The position numbers and the translations under genes are program-made. A stretch of DNA of 64,000 bases, taken from NCBI GenBank assembly GCA_964614655.1, contig CAZTPF010000002.1, forward strand, positions 62,001 to 126,000, in the 5' to 3' direction. The notes below the pieces were generated by a model. The model saw only the letters and a program-made list of their open reading frames with translations, did not search any database and was not told the origin of the DNA. Numbering within the stretch: the first letter of the stretch is position 1; each line of letters begins with the position of its first letter. This document shows, in pieces, positions 52,192 to 60,795 of this stretch. The DNA is from Casp-actino8 sp964614655 (lineage in GTDB: Bacteria > Actinomycetota > Acidimicrobiia > Acidimicrobiales > Ilumatobacteraceae).

Positions 52192-52979
52192 GCGACTCCA
52201 CTCCACTCGACGAACTCGCCGACGAACTCGCGTTCGCGATCTCTCTCGCCGATCTGGCCGACTCGATCACGCTTCCGTCCTTCGAATCGCGGACCTTCAC
52301 ACTCTCCCGCAAGGCCGACCGCTCGGAAGTCACCGAGATCGACCGAGGATGCGAGGCGGCAATCGTCGAGCGCATCCTCGCCGAACGCCCGTCCCATGCG
52401 ATCTTCGGCGAAGAACACGGAAACGGCGGCTCACCCGACTCCGTCTGGACATGGGTGGTCGACCCGATCGACGGGACGTCGAACTACGTACGCGGTGTCC
52501 CGGTGTGGGCCACCCTCGTCGCCCTCGTCCACGCCGAGCGCGGTCCAGTGGTGGGTGTGGTGTCGGCCCCGGCGCTCGCTCGACGTTGGTGGTCACGACC
52601 AGGCCAGGCGTTCGTGAACGGTCACCCGATCGGCGTGTCGCACGTATCACGTCTGTCCGACGCCCAGGTGAGCATCACCATGAACGAAGGTTGGGATCGA
52701 CTCGGACTCACCGATCAGCTCGTGATGCTGCAGCGTGACGCCTACCGTTCGCGTGGTTACGGAGATTTCTGGCAGCACATGCTCGTCGCCGAAGGCGCCA
52801 TCGACGTCGCTGTCGACGCGATCGGCCTTCAGCCCTACGACGTCGCTGCAGTACAAGCGGTGGTCGAGGCGGCCGGCGGCCGACTCACCGACCGACTCGG
52901 CGTGCGAACCTACGAGAGCGATTCGGCGGTGTCGAGCAACGGCGCACTGCACGACGAGGTCGTCGCCCGCCTTTGTTAG
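52188..52979 (+). CDS. hisN: inositol monophosphatase-family, HisN-like histidinol-phosphatase
   Basis: A 263-residue Mg-dependent phosphatase. GEEHG, DPIDGTSNYVRGVPVWATL and YGDFWQHMLVAEGAIDVAVD follow the pattern of actinobacterial HisN, which dephosphorylates histidinol phosphate, more closely than inositol monophosphatase. The final metal ligand motif is PYDVAAV. No other his genes are near, so the substrate is inferred. GTG start overlapping the dxs stop. Confidence 0.75.
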   Translation: MSDSTPLDELADELAFAISLADLADSITLPSFESRTFTLSRKADRSEVTEIDRGCEAAIVERILAERPSHAIFGEEHGNGGSPDSVWTWVVDPIDGTSNYVRGVPVWATLVALVHAERGPVVGVVSAPALARRWWSRPGQAFVNGHPIGVSHVSRLSDAQVSITMNEGWDRLGLTDQLVMLQRDAYRSRGYGDFWQHMLVAEGAIDVAVDAIGLQPYDVAAVQAVVEAAGGRLTDRLGVRTYESDSAVSSNGALHDEVVARLC

Positions 52980-52982
52980 CGT
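52977..52982 (+). promoter_or_regulatory. candidate leaderless -10 (TAGCGT) overlapping a stop codon
   Basis: TAGCGT starts with the TAG stop of the hisN-like gene and ends 7 nt before the ATG of the amidohydrolase gene. Confidence 0.45.
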
Positions 52983-52989
52983 TCGGTCG

Positions 52990-54699
52990 ATGAACGACCT
53001 GAACATCGTGAACGGTCTGCTCGTCGACGGCTCGGGGGCGCCGGCTCGTCCGGCCGACGTCGGCATTCGCGACGGACGGATCGTCGAGGTCGGCCGGGTC
53101 TCATCGGGCGATCGGGTGATCGACGCCGACGGGGCGATCGTGACTCCCGGCTTCGTCGACGTTCACACTCATTACGACGCCCAGGTGTCGTGGGATCCGT
53201 GGCTGACTCCGAGTTCCTGGCACGGAGTCACCACCGTCGTCATGGGCAACTGCGGAGTCGGATTCGCACCGGCTCACCCCGATCGCCACGACTGGCTCAT
53301 CGAGCTGATGGAGGGAGTCGAGGACATCCCGGGTTCGGCGATGACCGACGGCATCGACTGGCAATGGGAGTCGTTCCCCGAGTACCTCGACGCCGTCGAC
53401 TCGCGAACCTACGCCATCGACGTGGGAGCACTCGTCGCCCACGGGCCGGTACGCGCCTACGTGATGGGTCAGCGCGGCGCCGACAACGAACCGGCGAACG
53501 CCGACGACGCTCGTCGCATGGCCGACATCGTCGAGGAGGCGCTGCGCGCCGGCGCTCTCGGCTTCTCCACGAGCCGCACTCCCCTTCATAGATCTCGCAG
53601 CGGTGAGCTGGTACCCGGCACGATGGTCGATGCCGAAGAGCTCTACGCGATCGCCGAAGCCATGGCGCGCGTCGGACACGGCAACTTCCAGTTCTCACCC
53701 GAGCACGTGCGCGTCCCCGACGAAGAGTGGATCTGGATGCGCGAACTGGCGCGTCGAACCGGACGGCCGGTGAGTGTCAATCTCAGTCAGACCGACCAGT
53801 CGCCGGACCTCTGGCGACGCGTCCTCGATCTGCTCACCGAGGCGCACGCCGATGGCATACCGATCTTCACGCAGGTGGCCGGACGTTCGATCGGAATTCT
53901 CTACTGCTTGCACGGCAGCGTCCATCCGTTGCTCTTCCACCCGGCCTACGCCGAAGTGGCTCACCTCCCGATGGCCGAACGGCTGATCGCGCTCGCCGAT
54001 CCCGAACGCCGTCACCGCATCGTGAACGAGATTCCCGACGACGGAGGACTCTTCCGGAAGGTCGTCCTCGACAAAGCCGACGGCATGTGGCTCGTCGACG
54101 GAGCCGACATCGATTACGAACCGAGTCGTGACGACTCGATCGCCGCCCTGTCACGACGCACCGGACGGCCTGTCGCCGAGATCGTGCTCGACCAACTCTC
54201 GTCGAACGACGGCAACGGGATGATCTACGCGCCGTTCTTCAACTACTCGTACGGCGACCTCTCGATGATCCACGACGCTCACCTGCATCCGCACACTCGA
54301 ATGGGCCTCTCCGATGCGGGAGCCCACTGCGGGGCGATCTGCGACGGCGGGATGCCCACCTTCATGCTCACCCACTGGACGCGCGACCGCCATCGGGGTC
54401 CACGCCTTCCCCTCGAGTTCGTGGTCCATCGTCAGACTCGACAGACGGCCGAGTTCTACGGACTGAACGACCGTGGCCTCGTGGCACCCGGCCTACGGGC
54501 CGACCTCAACGTCATCGACTACGACAACCTCGGCTTCGACGTCCCGCGCATGGCGTTCGATCTTCCGGCCAACGGACGTCGCTTGGTGCAGCGTGGCGTC
54601 GGCTACGTCGCGACAGTGGTGAACGGGGTACGGACCGTCGACCACGACGAGTTCACCGGCGAGAGACCGGGCCGACTCGTACGCGGACCGCAGCACTGA
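52990..54699 (+). CDS. N-acyl-D-amino-acid deacylase (D-aminoacylase) family amidohydrolase
   Basis: A 569-residue amidohydrolase. IVTPGFVDVHTHYDAQ gives the HxH zinc site, MGNCGVGFAP the cysteine conserved in D-aminoacylases, and SDAGAHCGAICD the catalytic aspartate region. It should hydrolyse N-acyl-D-amino acids or a related amide in the cytosol. The ATG is fixed by TAGCGT seven bases upstream; longer in-frame readings extend into hisN. The gene is followed by a convergent terminator and nfuA. Confidence 0.85.
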   Translation: MNDLNIVNGLLVDGSGAPARPADVGIRDGRIVEVGRVSSGDRVIDADGAIVTPGFVDVHTHYDAQVSWDPWLTPSSWHGVTTVVMGNCGVGFAPAHPDRHDWLIELMEGVEDIPGSAMTDGIDWQWESFPEYLDAVDSRTYAIDVGALVAHGPVRAYVMGQRGADNEPANADDARRMADIVEEALRAGALGFSTSRTPLHRSRSGELVPGTMVDAEELYAIAEAMARVGHGNFQFSPEHVRVPDEEWIWMRELARRTGRPVSVNLSQTDQSPDLWRRVLDLLTEAHADGIPIFTQVAGRSIGILYCLHGSVHPLLFHPAYAEVAHLPMAERLIALADPERRHRIVNEIPDDGGLFRKVVLDKADGMWLVDGADIDYEPSRDDSIAALSRRTGRPVAEIVLDQLSSNDGNGMIYAPFFNYSYGDLSMIHDAHLHPHTRMGLSDAGAHCGAICDGGMPTFMLTHWTRDRHRGPRLPLEFVVHRQTRQTAEFYGLNDRGLVAPGLRADLNVIDYDNLGFDVPRMAFDLPANGRRLVQRGVGYVATVVNGVRTVDHDEFTGERPGRLVRGPQH

Positions 54700-54701
54700 A
54701 G

Positions 54702-54726
54702 AAAACGGGCGGCGTCTCGCGCCGTC
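54702..54726 (-). terminator. weak intrinsic terminator after nfuA
   Basis: On the minus strand CGGCG-CGAGA-CGCCG forms a 5-bp GC stem, extended by one more pair past a mismatch, and is followed by CCCGTTTTC. It starts 4 nt beyond the nfuA stop. Confidence 0.45.
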
Positions 54727-54730
54727 GCGT

Positions 54731-55372
54731 TCAGCGGTAGTACGGATTCTCGCCCGACGCGTGATCGGTGAGGTCGCGCACTCGCTCGATGGCCGCCACC
54801 TTTTCGACGACGGTCGTCTGAACACCTTCGAGCATCGTCATACGGCTCATCGAGCAACCGTGGCATCCGCCACCCATGGTGAGATAGGCCGTTCCTTCGG
54901 TGTCGTGACCGACGTAGGTCACGAAGCCGCCATGAGCGGCGAGGGCGGGGTTCACCTCGGTTGCGATGACGGCTTCGATCTCGGCCGACAGTGCGTCGTC
55001 GGTCGTCAGCCCGTCGACAACCGGCGCCGGAGGCCGATTGGGATTGCGAATCACGAGTCCGGCCGAACTGGTGAAGTCGAGGACTGCGCCAGTGAGCAGT
55101 TCGACGTCCTTGGCCGGGACGATGACTTTCAGACCCTCGTGCGTCCGGACCTCGTCGGAGAAGGCGGCCTTGCGAAACTCGTCGAGCGACAGGTCGTACT
55201 TGAACTCTTCGCCAGGTCCGCTCACGATCTCGAGGCGCAGGCCGAGGGATGCCGCATCCTCCTCGGCATCTCGAAGACGCAAGAGTTCGGCGAGCGCCGC
55301 CTCGGTGATCTCGACGATCGGCTCCGACGTACTGCTACTGGCCAAGGGACTCTTCGGTGCGAGAGGACTCAT
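54731..55372 (-). CDS. nfuA: NfuA-type Fe-S biogenesis protein
   Basis: A 213-residue protein. Residues about 20-115 are a degenerate A-type carrier (HesB/IscA-like) domain without its cysteines, as in E. coli NfuA. Residues about 130-205 are a NifU C-terminal domain with the cluster-binding C-x2-C in GGGCHGCSMSRM. It delivers [4Fe-4S] clusters to targets such as MoaA. The ATG (MSPLAPKSP) has TATCTT ending 8 nt upstream (55381-55386, minus strand) and also a gaagg sequence, so either leaderless or led initiation is possible. Confidence 0.86.
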   Translation of the reverse strand: MSPLAPKSPLASSSTSEPIVEITEAALAELLRLRDAEEDAASLGLRLEIVSGPGEEFKYDLSLDEFRKAAFSDEVRTHEGLKVIVPAKDVELLTGAVLDFTSSAGLVIRNPNRPPAPVVDGLTTDDALSAEIEAVIATEVNPALAAHGGFVTYVGHDTEGTAYLTMGGGCHGCSMSRMTMLEGVQTTVVEKVAAIERVRDLTDHASGENPYYR

Positions 55373-55421
55373 CACCTTCGAAGATACCGGTGGTGGTGTC
55401 GTCACAGAACGGCGGACCGAC

Positions 55422-56198
55422 TCAACGAGGCCCGCCTCCGTCACATTCGATGCGCTGACCGGTCACGTACGAGGCTCCCTCGCTGCACAGCCACAGAACC
55501 ACGTTGGCGACGTCGAGGGGTTGACAGACCCGTCCGAACGGCGAACCGGCGTCGAGGGCGCGCAGATCGTCCAACTCGCGATTGCCGGTCATGGCCCGGG
55601 CGAGACGGACTCCCATGTCGGTCTCGACCAGTCCGGGTGCCACCACGTTCACGTGGATGCCGTGCGAGCGCTCTTCCTTGGCGAGAGTGAAGGCCAACGC
55701 CTCCATGGCCGCTTTGCCCATGTTGTACGGCGCGCCGTTCGGCCCCATGTGCGAGGTGGCCACCGACGAAATCATCACGATGTCACCTCGATCGCGAGTG
55801 CGCATCGACGGCAGCACGCACCGGGCCAGATGATGAGGGGCGATGGCGTGCGTGTTGACGACGTTCACGAGTTCGGCCGGGTCGGTGTCGGCCACGGCAC
55901 GACCCTTCGAGGCGATACCGGCGTTGCACACCAGAATGTCGACGAAGCCGAAATCGGCGACGACCTGATCGACCATGGCGCGAACGGCGTCGGCGTCGTC
56001 GACCGACGCCGAATAGGCCCGAGCCGAACCGCCGGCCGACTCGATCGCCCGCACGGTGTCGTCGGCCGCCTCGACGTCGCGTCGATAATTCACAGCGACC
56101 GTCGCTCCGTGGGCGGCCAACAGTTCGCTGATCCCACGTCCGATCCCTCGACCGCCGCCCGACACCAGTGCCACTCGTCCCGTCAGCTGTCCGGCCAT
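55422..56198 (-). CDS. SDR-family 3-oxoacyl-reductase-like oxidoreductase
   Basis: A 258-residue SDR resembling FabG: ALVSGGGRGIGRGI cofactor motif, CNAG, catalytic Ser (ISSVATS), YNMGK and the end SYVTGQRIECDGG. It reduces or oxidises an acyl or carbonyl substrate using NADP(H). The ATG (MAGQLTGRV) is supported by a gaaggg Shine-Dalgarno; the two ATGs further upstream have none. Confidence 0.84.
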   Translation of the reverse strand: MAGQLTGRVALVSGGGRGIGRGISELLAAHGATVAVNYRRDVEAADDTVRAIESAGGSARAYSASVDDADAVRAMVDQVVADFGFVDILVCNAGIASKGRAVADTDPAELVNVVNTHAIAPHHLARCVLPSMRTRDRGDIVMISSVATSHMGPNGAPYNMGKAAMEALAFTLAKEERSHGIHVNVVAPGLVETDMGVRLARAMTGNRELDDLRALDAGSPFGRVCQPLDVANVVLWLCSEGASYVTGQRIECDGGGPR

Positions 56199-56285
56199 GA
56201 TTCCCCACCCTTCGTCGGCGCCCATGCGGTGCGACATGGACCTCGGTCATTGTCGCACGAGGCTCGTCAGGACGTGAAGTGCCGC

Positions 56286-56291
56286 TAAGGT
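56286..56291 (+). promoter_or_regulatory. candidate -10 (TAAGGT) of the thiamin operon
   Basis: TAAGGT lies 9 nt before the riboswitch, so transcription would begin at or just before the aptamer. Confidence 0.5.
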
Positions 56292-56300
56292 CGGGAACAC

Positions 56301-56388
56301 CAACGGGGAGCTCGCGCGTTCGGCGGGCTGAGAGGGTGACCGCGTCACCGACCCGCACACCTGATCTGGGTAATGCCAGCGGAGGAAC
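56301..56388 (+). promoter_or_regulatory. TPP riboswitch (THI box)
   Basis: The RNA contains the conserved THI-box pieces in order: GGGG of P1/P2, GGGCTGAGA, a variable hairpin (GGTGACCGCGTCACC), then ACCTGATCTGGGTAATGCC and AGCGGAGG. It binds thiamin pyrophosphate. The 3' aptamer end GCGGAGG also serves as the Shine-Dalgarno of the next gene, 3 nt from its ATG, and no terminator follows, so it should block translation initiation when TPP is bound. Confidence 0.93.
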
Positions 56389-57111
56389 ATGGGAACGACA
56401 CAGCAGACTTCGCTCCGTTCGATCGTGCGACACGCCGTCGTCGTGACGGGAGGCGACCGCCCGGACCCGAGAGTGCTCGACCATCTCGAACCCCATCACG
56501 ACGTCGTGTGCGCCGATTCGGGCTTCGACCACGCTCTCGCTCTCGGACTCGACGTCGACGTCCTGGCCGGGGACCTCGACTCGGTGTCGCTCGACGGACG
56601 TGCTCGCGCCGAGTCGAGTCGGATCGAGATACACCGAGCCCACGTCGACAAGGACGTCACCGACACCGAGATCGCGCTCGGACTCGCTTCCGAACGCGGT
56701 GCCACGTCGATCACGCTCGTGACGGGAGGTGGCGGACGACTCGACCACCTCCTCGGAGTCGTGGCCGCACTGGCGAGCGATGCCCTCGCACATCTCGACG
56801 ACCTGCAGGCCTGGATCGGTCGCGATCATCTCCGAGTCGTGCGTCCCGGTCGAACGGTGTCGATCGACGTCGAGGTGGGCCGGATCGTGAGCCTGTTGCC
56901 GATCGTCGGTGCCGCCATCGACGTACGAACGTCCGGTCTGCGCTGGAACCTCGACGGCGAGACTCTCGCCGGAGATCGGGCCCGAGGTGTGAGCAACCTT
57001 GTCGCCCACACCTCGCCGACGGTCGAACTCGGCTCCGGAGTCCTCGCCGTCGTCGCCCCCGACCGCATCGAACATCCGCCCACACCGATCCCCACAGGAG
57101 ACGCACCATGA
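56389..57111 (+). CDS. thiN: thiamin pyrophosphokinase
   Basis: A 240-residue kinase. CADSGFDHAL, GDLDSV, DKDVTDTEIAL and GGGGRLDHLLG are the motifs of thiamin pyrophosphokinases, which convert thiamin and ATP to TPP. It is the first gene after the riboswitch and overlaps the transporter's binding-protein gene (ATGA). Together they import thiamin and phosphorylate it, a salvage route shut off by its own product. Confidence 0.86.
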   Translation: MGTTQQTSLRSIVRHAVVVTGGDRPDPRVLDHLEPHHDVVCADSGFDHALALGLDVDVLAGDLDSVSLDGRARAESSRIEIHRAHVDKDVTDTEIALGLASERGATSITLVTGGGGRLDHLLGVVAALASDALAHLDDLQAWIGRDHLRVVRPGRTVSIDVEVGRIVSLLPIVGAAIDVRTSGLRWNLDGETLAGDRARGVSNLVAHTSPTVELGSGVLAVVAPDRIEHPPTPIPTGDAP

Positions 57112-58166
57112 TTCGTCGCCGTACTCGATCGATCGTCGCCGTTCTCCTGGGCTCGACCGTCGCCCTCGTCGCGTCGGCCTGCGCGTCGTCCGACGACGCG
57201 ACTCCCACCCGATTGGTACTGCTGGCCTACGACTCGTTCACCCCACCCGACGATGCCTTCGAGGCGTTCACCGAACGCACGGGAATCGACGTCGAGATCG
57301 CTCGTGGGGGCGATGCCGGAGAGCTGATCGCCAAAGCGGCGCTGACGGCGGGCAATCCAGAGGGTGACGTGTTGTGGGGAGTCGACAACACGTTGCTGTC
57401 GCGCGCCCTCGATGCCGAGGTGTTCGACCCCTACGTCTCGACGACTCATCCCCTCCGAGAGGAACTCCTGACCGCCGGTGCCGGTGTGGTCACACCGGTC
57501 GACTTCGGCGACGTCTGCATCAACGTCGACGACGACGCACTGGTCGACCGCGGACTCGCTCCACCGTCCACCCTCGACGACCTGATCGACCCGGTCTACC
57601 GCGGACTCCTCGTCGTCTCGGACGCGTCGACGTCGTCTCCCGGTCTCGCCTTCCTCCTCGCCACCATCGACCGGTACGGCGAGGAGGGTTGGGCCGCTTA
57701 CTGGAGCGCGCTCGTCGACAACGACGTGCTCGTCGTCAGCGGCTGGAGCGACGCCTATTACACGGCCTTCAGCCGTTACGGAGGCGATCGACCTCTCGTC
57801 CTCAGTTACGCCTCGAGCCCTCCGGCCGAAGTGATCTTCGCCGACCCCCCGCTACCCGAGAACTCCCCGGCACCTACTTCGGTGCTGATCGACTCGTGCT
57901 TTCGACAGATCGAGTTCGCCGGAGTGCTACGTGGTACCGAGCACGTCGACGAGGCCCGCCGACTGGTGGATCATCTGGTGAGCGTCGAGTTCCAGAACAC
58001 CCTCCCCGAGACTCTCTTCGTCTTCCCGGCGAACACCGACGCCGAACTTCCGTCGAGTTTCCGGCGTCATGCGCCGGTGGTGACCGATCCCTCGACCATG
58101 GATTCGGCGCGCATCGCCGATGGTCGCGCTCAATGGGTCGAGGAATGGCTCGCCATCGTCTCGTGA
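57108..58166 (+). CDS. thiB: thiamin ABC transporter solute-binding lipoprotein
   Basis: A 352-residue exported lipoprotein: signal peptide with basic start (MIRRRTRS) and lipobox VASAC. The mature part follows the ThiB/TbpA pattern of the iron/thiamin binding-protein family: VLLAYDSFTPPDDAFEAF, GDVLWGVDNTLLSRAL, VDFGDVCINVD, STSSPGLAFLL. ATGA overlap with thiN and GTGA overlap with the permease gene show tight coupling under the TPP riboswitch. Confidence 0.87.
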   Translation: MIRRRTRSIVAVLLGSTVALVASACASSDDATPTRLVLLAYDSFTPPDDAFEAFTERTGIDVEIARGGDAGELIAKAALTAGNPEGDVLWGVDNTLLSRALDAEVFDPYVSTTHPLREELLTAGAGVVTPVDFGDVCINVDDDALVDRGLAPPSTLDDLIDPVYRGLLVVSDASTSSPGLAFLLATIDRYGEEGWAAYWSALVDNDVLVVSGWSDAYYTAFSRYGGDRPLVLSYASSPPAEVIFADPPLPENSPAPTSVLIDSCFRQIEFAGVLRGTEHVDEARRLVDHLVSVEFQNTLPETLFVFPANTDAELPSSFRRHAPVVTDPSTMDSARIADGRAQWVEEWLAIVS

Positions 58167-59698
58167 GACTCCCGACGCCAACGCAGCGCCTGGCGCCGAT
58201 TCCGAGTGCCCTGCTCGTGACGGCCGTCGTTCTCGTGCCTCTGATCGTCCTCGTCGTCGAGACCGTGGACGATCCCTGGTCGGTCTGGTCCCGGCCGGGA
58301 GTGGGACGTGCGGTGTGGTTCTCGGTCTGGCAGGGCGCACTCTCGACCCTTGCGACTCTCGCCATCGGCCTCGTCCCCACGTGGATCCTGGCCCGACATC
58401 CGGTTCGCGGACGCCGCTTTCTCATGGCCTTGTTCACGGTTCCTTTCGTTCTCCCGACCGTGGTAGTCGGTGCGGCTTTCCTCGCCCTTCTGCCGTCGTC
58501 CCTCGACCGGTCGCTCGTCGCGATTCTCCTCGCCCACGTGTTCTTCAACGTGTCGGTGGTGCTCCGCACCGTTCTCCCGGTGTGGCGCTCGATCGACGAA
58601 GACCTGCTGGCCGCCGCTCGCACTCTCGGCGCCCCACCGTTCCAGGTCGCCTATCGAGTGGTGTGGCCTCTTCTTCGTCCGGCGATCGTCGCCGCCTCGT
58701 CACTCGTTTTCGTGATGTGCGCGACCTCGTACGGCGTGATCCGCGTCCTCGGAAGCGGATGGTCGACCGTCGACGTCGAGATCTACCGACGGGCCGTGGC
58801 GCTCGGCGACGTGTCGGGGGCCGCCGTGCTGGCCGCGATTCAGGCCCTCGTCGTGGTCGCGGCACTCGCAGTGTTCGCTCGACGATCGACCGAGTGGTCG
58901 GTGGTTCGCGCCGCTCCCCCGATTCGCCGACGCCGTCTGGTGCACGAGATCGTCGTCTGGTCGCTGGCTCTTGCGTTCGTCGTTCCGATGGTCGCCCTCG
59001 CCGTGACCTCTCTTCGTTCCTCGACCGGCTGGTCGTTCGCCGGCTGGAGGAATCTCTTCGGACTCGCCGATTCACGCCGACCCGACACGAGGATCGTCGA
59101 GGCACTCACCAACTCTCTCGTGTTCGCCTTCGTCGCGGCGATCGTGGCCGTTCCGGCCGGGGTGACACTCGCCCGATCGGCGGCGAGACGATCACGGCGG
59201 TGGCTGTCGGCCGTCGTCGACGCCCCGATCGGAGTGTCGGCGGTTGCCGTCGGACTCGGCATCGTGATCACCTACGACGTCGACCCGATCGACGTACGCG
59301 GATCGTGGTGGCTCGTACCGGTGGTGCACGCGAGTGTCGCCCTGCCCTTCGTCGTGCGCTCGGCCGTACCACTCGTCCGCAGCATTCCGTCGGGTCTCGG
59401 CGAGGCGGCGGCCACTCTCGGCGCGTCACCCTGGCGCCGCTGGACACGGGTCGAGTTCCCGCTGTTGCGCCCGGCGATCGCGACCGCCGCGGCCTTCTCA
59501 CTCGCCATGTCCCTCGGCGAGTTCGGAGCCACGAGTTTCCTCACCCGACGTGACACGACCACCCTGCCGATCGTCGTCGAGTCTCTTTTGTCCCGTCCTG
59601 GTTCACTGTCGGTGATGACCGGCTCGGCAGCAGCGATTCTTCTCCTGGTGGCCACGGCCGGACTCGTCGTGTTCGTCGATCGGCGAGCGCGAACATGA
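58163..59698 (+). CDS. thiP: thiamin ABC transporter permease (two-domain ThiP-like)
   Basis: A 511-residue membrane protein with about 12 helices in two tandem permease halves. Each half has the EAA coupling loop: LLAAARTLGAPPFQVAYRVV and EAAATLGASPWRRWTRVE. This fused layout is that of ThiP/SfuB-type permeases. The GTG start overlaps the thiB stop; longer in-frame readings run through thiB and were rejected. The stop overlaps the next ATG by 4 bp. Confidence 0.87.
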   Translation: MRLPTPTQRLAPIPSALLVTAVVLVPLIVLVVETVDDPWSVWSRPGVGRAVWFSVWQGALSTLATLAIGLVPTWILARHPVRGRRFLMALFTVPFVLPTVVVGAAFLALLPSSLDRSLVAILLAHVFFNVSVVLRTVLPVWRSIDEDLLAAARTLGAPPFQVAYRVVWPLLRPAIVAASSLVFVMCATSYGVIRVLGSGWSTVDVEIYRRAVALGDVSGAAVLAAIQALVVVAALAVFARRSTEWSVVRAAPPIRRRRLVHEIVVWSLALAFVVPMVALAVTSLRSSTGWSFAGWRNLFGLADSRRPDTRIVEALTNSLVFAFVAAIVAVPAGVTLARSAARRSRRWLSAVVDAPIGVSAVAVGLGIVITYDVDPIDVRGSWWLVPVVHASVALPFVVRSAVPLVRSIPSGLGEAAATLGASPWRRWTRVEFPLLRPAIATAAAFSLAMSLGEFGATSFLTRRDTTTLPIVVESLLSRPGSLSVMTGSAAAILLLVATAGLVVFVDRRART

Positions 59699-60795
59699 GT
59701 CTGTCGATCTTCGACGTGGCGATCGCCTTCGGTGATCGGCGAGTGCTCCAGGGCGAGACCTTGCACGTTCCGACCGCATCGATTCTGGCGGTGGTCGGTG
59801 CGTCAGGATCCGGGAAGACCACTCTTCTGCGCGTGGTCGCCGGACTCGAGCGACCCGATCACGGACGAATCGAGATCGACGGCGACGACGTGACCGACTG
59901 GCCGACTCATCGACGGCGAGTCGGTCTCGTGTTCCAGGACAATCAACTCTTCCCCCATCTGAACGTGGCCGACAACGTGGCCTTCGGACTGCGAACGGCC
60001 GGTTGGGCGCGACACGACGTCGAACATCGGGTCGCCGAGTTGCTCGACGCCGTCGGATTGGCGGATCGCGGCGACCAGTCGATCGACACGTTGTCGGGTG
60101 GTGAGGCCAAGAGGGTCGCGCTCGCCCGAACTCTCGCTCCGATGCCACGAGTGGTGCTGCTCGACGAACCCTTCGCCGGCCTCGACGACGAGCGGCGCCT
60201 CCACTTGGCGGGAGTGGTCCGTCAGATGTTGCACACCTCGAACACCACGGCTCTTCTCGTCTCTCACGATCCGTCCGACGTGGCCACCGTGGCCGACGGC
60301 ATCCATCGTCTCGGCTCCCGCGAATCCGTCACCGTCGTGTCCGTTCCGGTGGCGACGATCAGGCCGCTTCGGCGCGAGGTGCTGAGGGCCGGCATGACGA
60401 ACCAGTCGGTCGAGTTCGACGGCGACGAAGAACCCGACACCTTCCATCTGGCCGCCTTCGACCCGTCGGGGCGAGTCCTGGCGACGAGCACGTGGTTGCG
60501 GCGTGACCATCCGCGATCGACCGGACCGCGCACCTATCAGTTGCGCGGCATGGCGACCGCCGTCGACCAGCAGAGTCGAGGACTCGGTGCTCGCCTGATC
60601 GACGAGGGTCTCACCCGCCTTCGCGAACGCCAAGTCGACGTCGTGTGGGCCAACGCGCGCGACGCAGCGCTCGATTTCTACCGTCGACAGAATTTCGAAG
60701 TGATCGGCGACGGCTTCGTGGAATCGGTGACGGGGTTGCCTCACCATGTGGTGATGCGATCGGTGGTCGCCGACGCCGGCGACCTCAGTTCTTGA
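59695..60795 (+). CDS. thiQ: thiamin ABC transporter ATPase fused to a GNAT acetyltransferase domain
   Basis: A 366-residue fusion. Residues 1-210 are an ABC ATPase: Walker A GASGSGKT (35-42), LSGGE signature (133-137), Walker B VVLLDEP (153-159), switch H191; this is the energising subunit of the importer. Residues 219-356 are a GNAT acyltransferase: TIRPLRREVLRAG, RTYQLRGMATAVDQQSRGLGARL with the acetyl-CoA loop Q293-x2-GLG, and ARDAALDFYRRQNFEV. The single open frame has no stop between them. GNAT substrate unknown. The end overlaps the convergent copCD gene by 11 bp. Confidence 0.83.
   Translation: MSLSIFDVAIAFGDRRVLQGETLHVPTASILAVVGASGSGKTTLLRVVAGLERPDHGRIEIDGDDVTDWPTHRRRVGLVFQDNQLFPHLNVADNVAFGLRTAGWARHDVEHRVAELLDAVGLADRGDQSIDTLSGGEAKRVALARTLAPMPRVVLLDEPFAGLDDERRLHLAGVVRQMLHTSNTTALLVSHDPSDVATVADGIHRLGSRESVTVVSVPVATIRPLRREVLRAGMTNQSVEFDGDEEPDTFHLAAFDPSGRVLATSTWLRRDHPRSTGPRTYQLRGMATAVDQQSRGLGARLIDEGLTRLRERQVDVVWANARDAALDFYRRQNFEVIGDGFVESVTGLPHHVVMRSVVADAGDLSS

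Noticed and set aside
48952..52206. A 1084-codon open frame on the minus strand
   Set aside because: It is antisense to tldD-upstream, PAP2 and dxs sequence; the composition is Gly/Asp/Arg/His-rich without domains, an effect of high GC and strong codon bias on the opposite strand.
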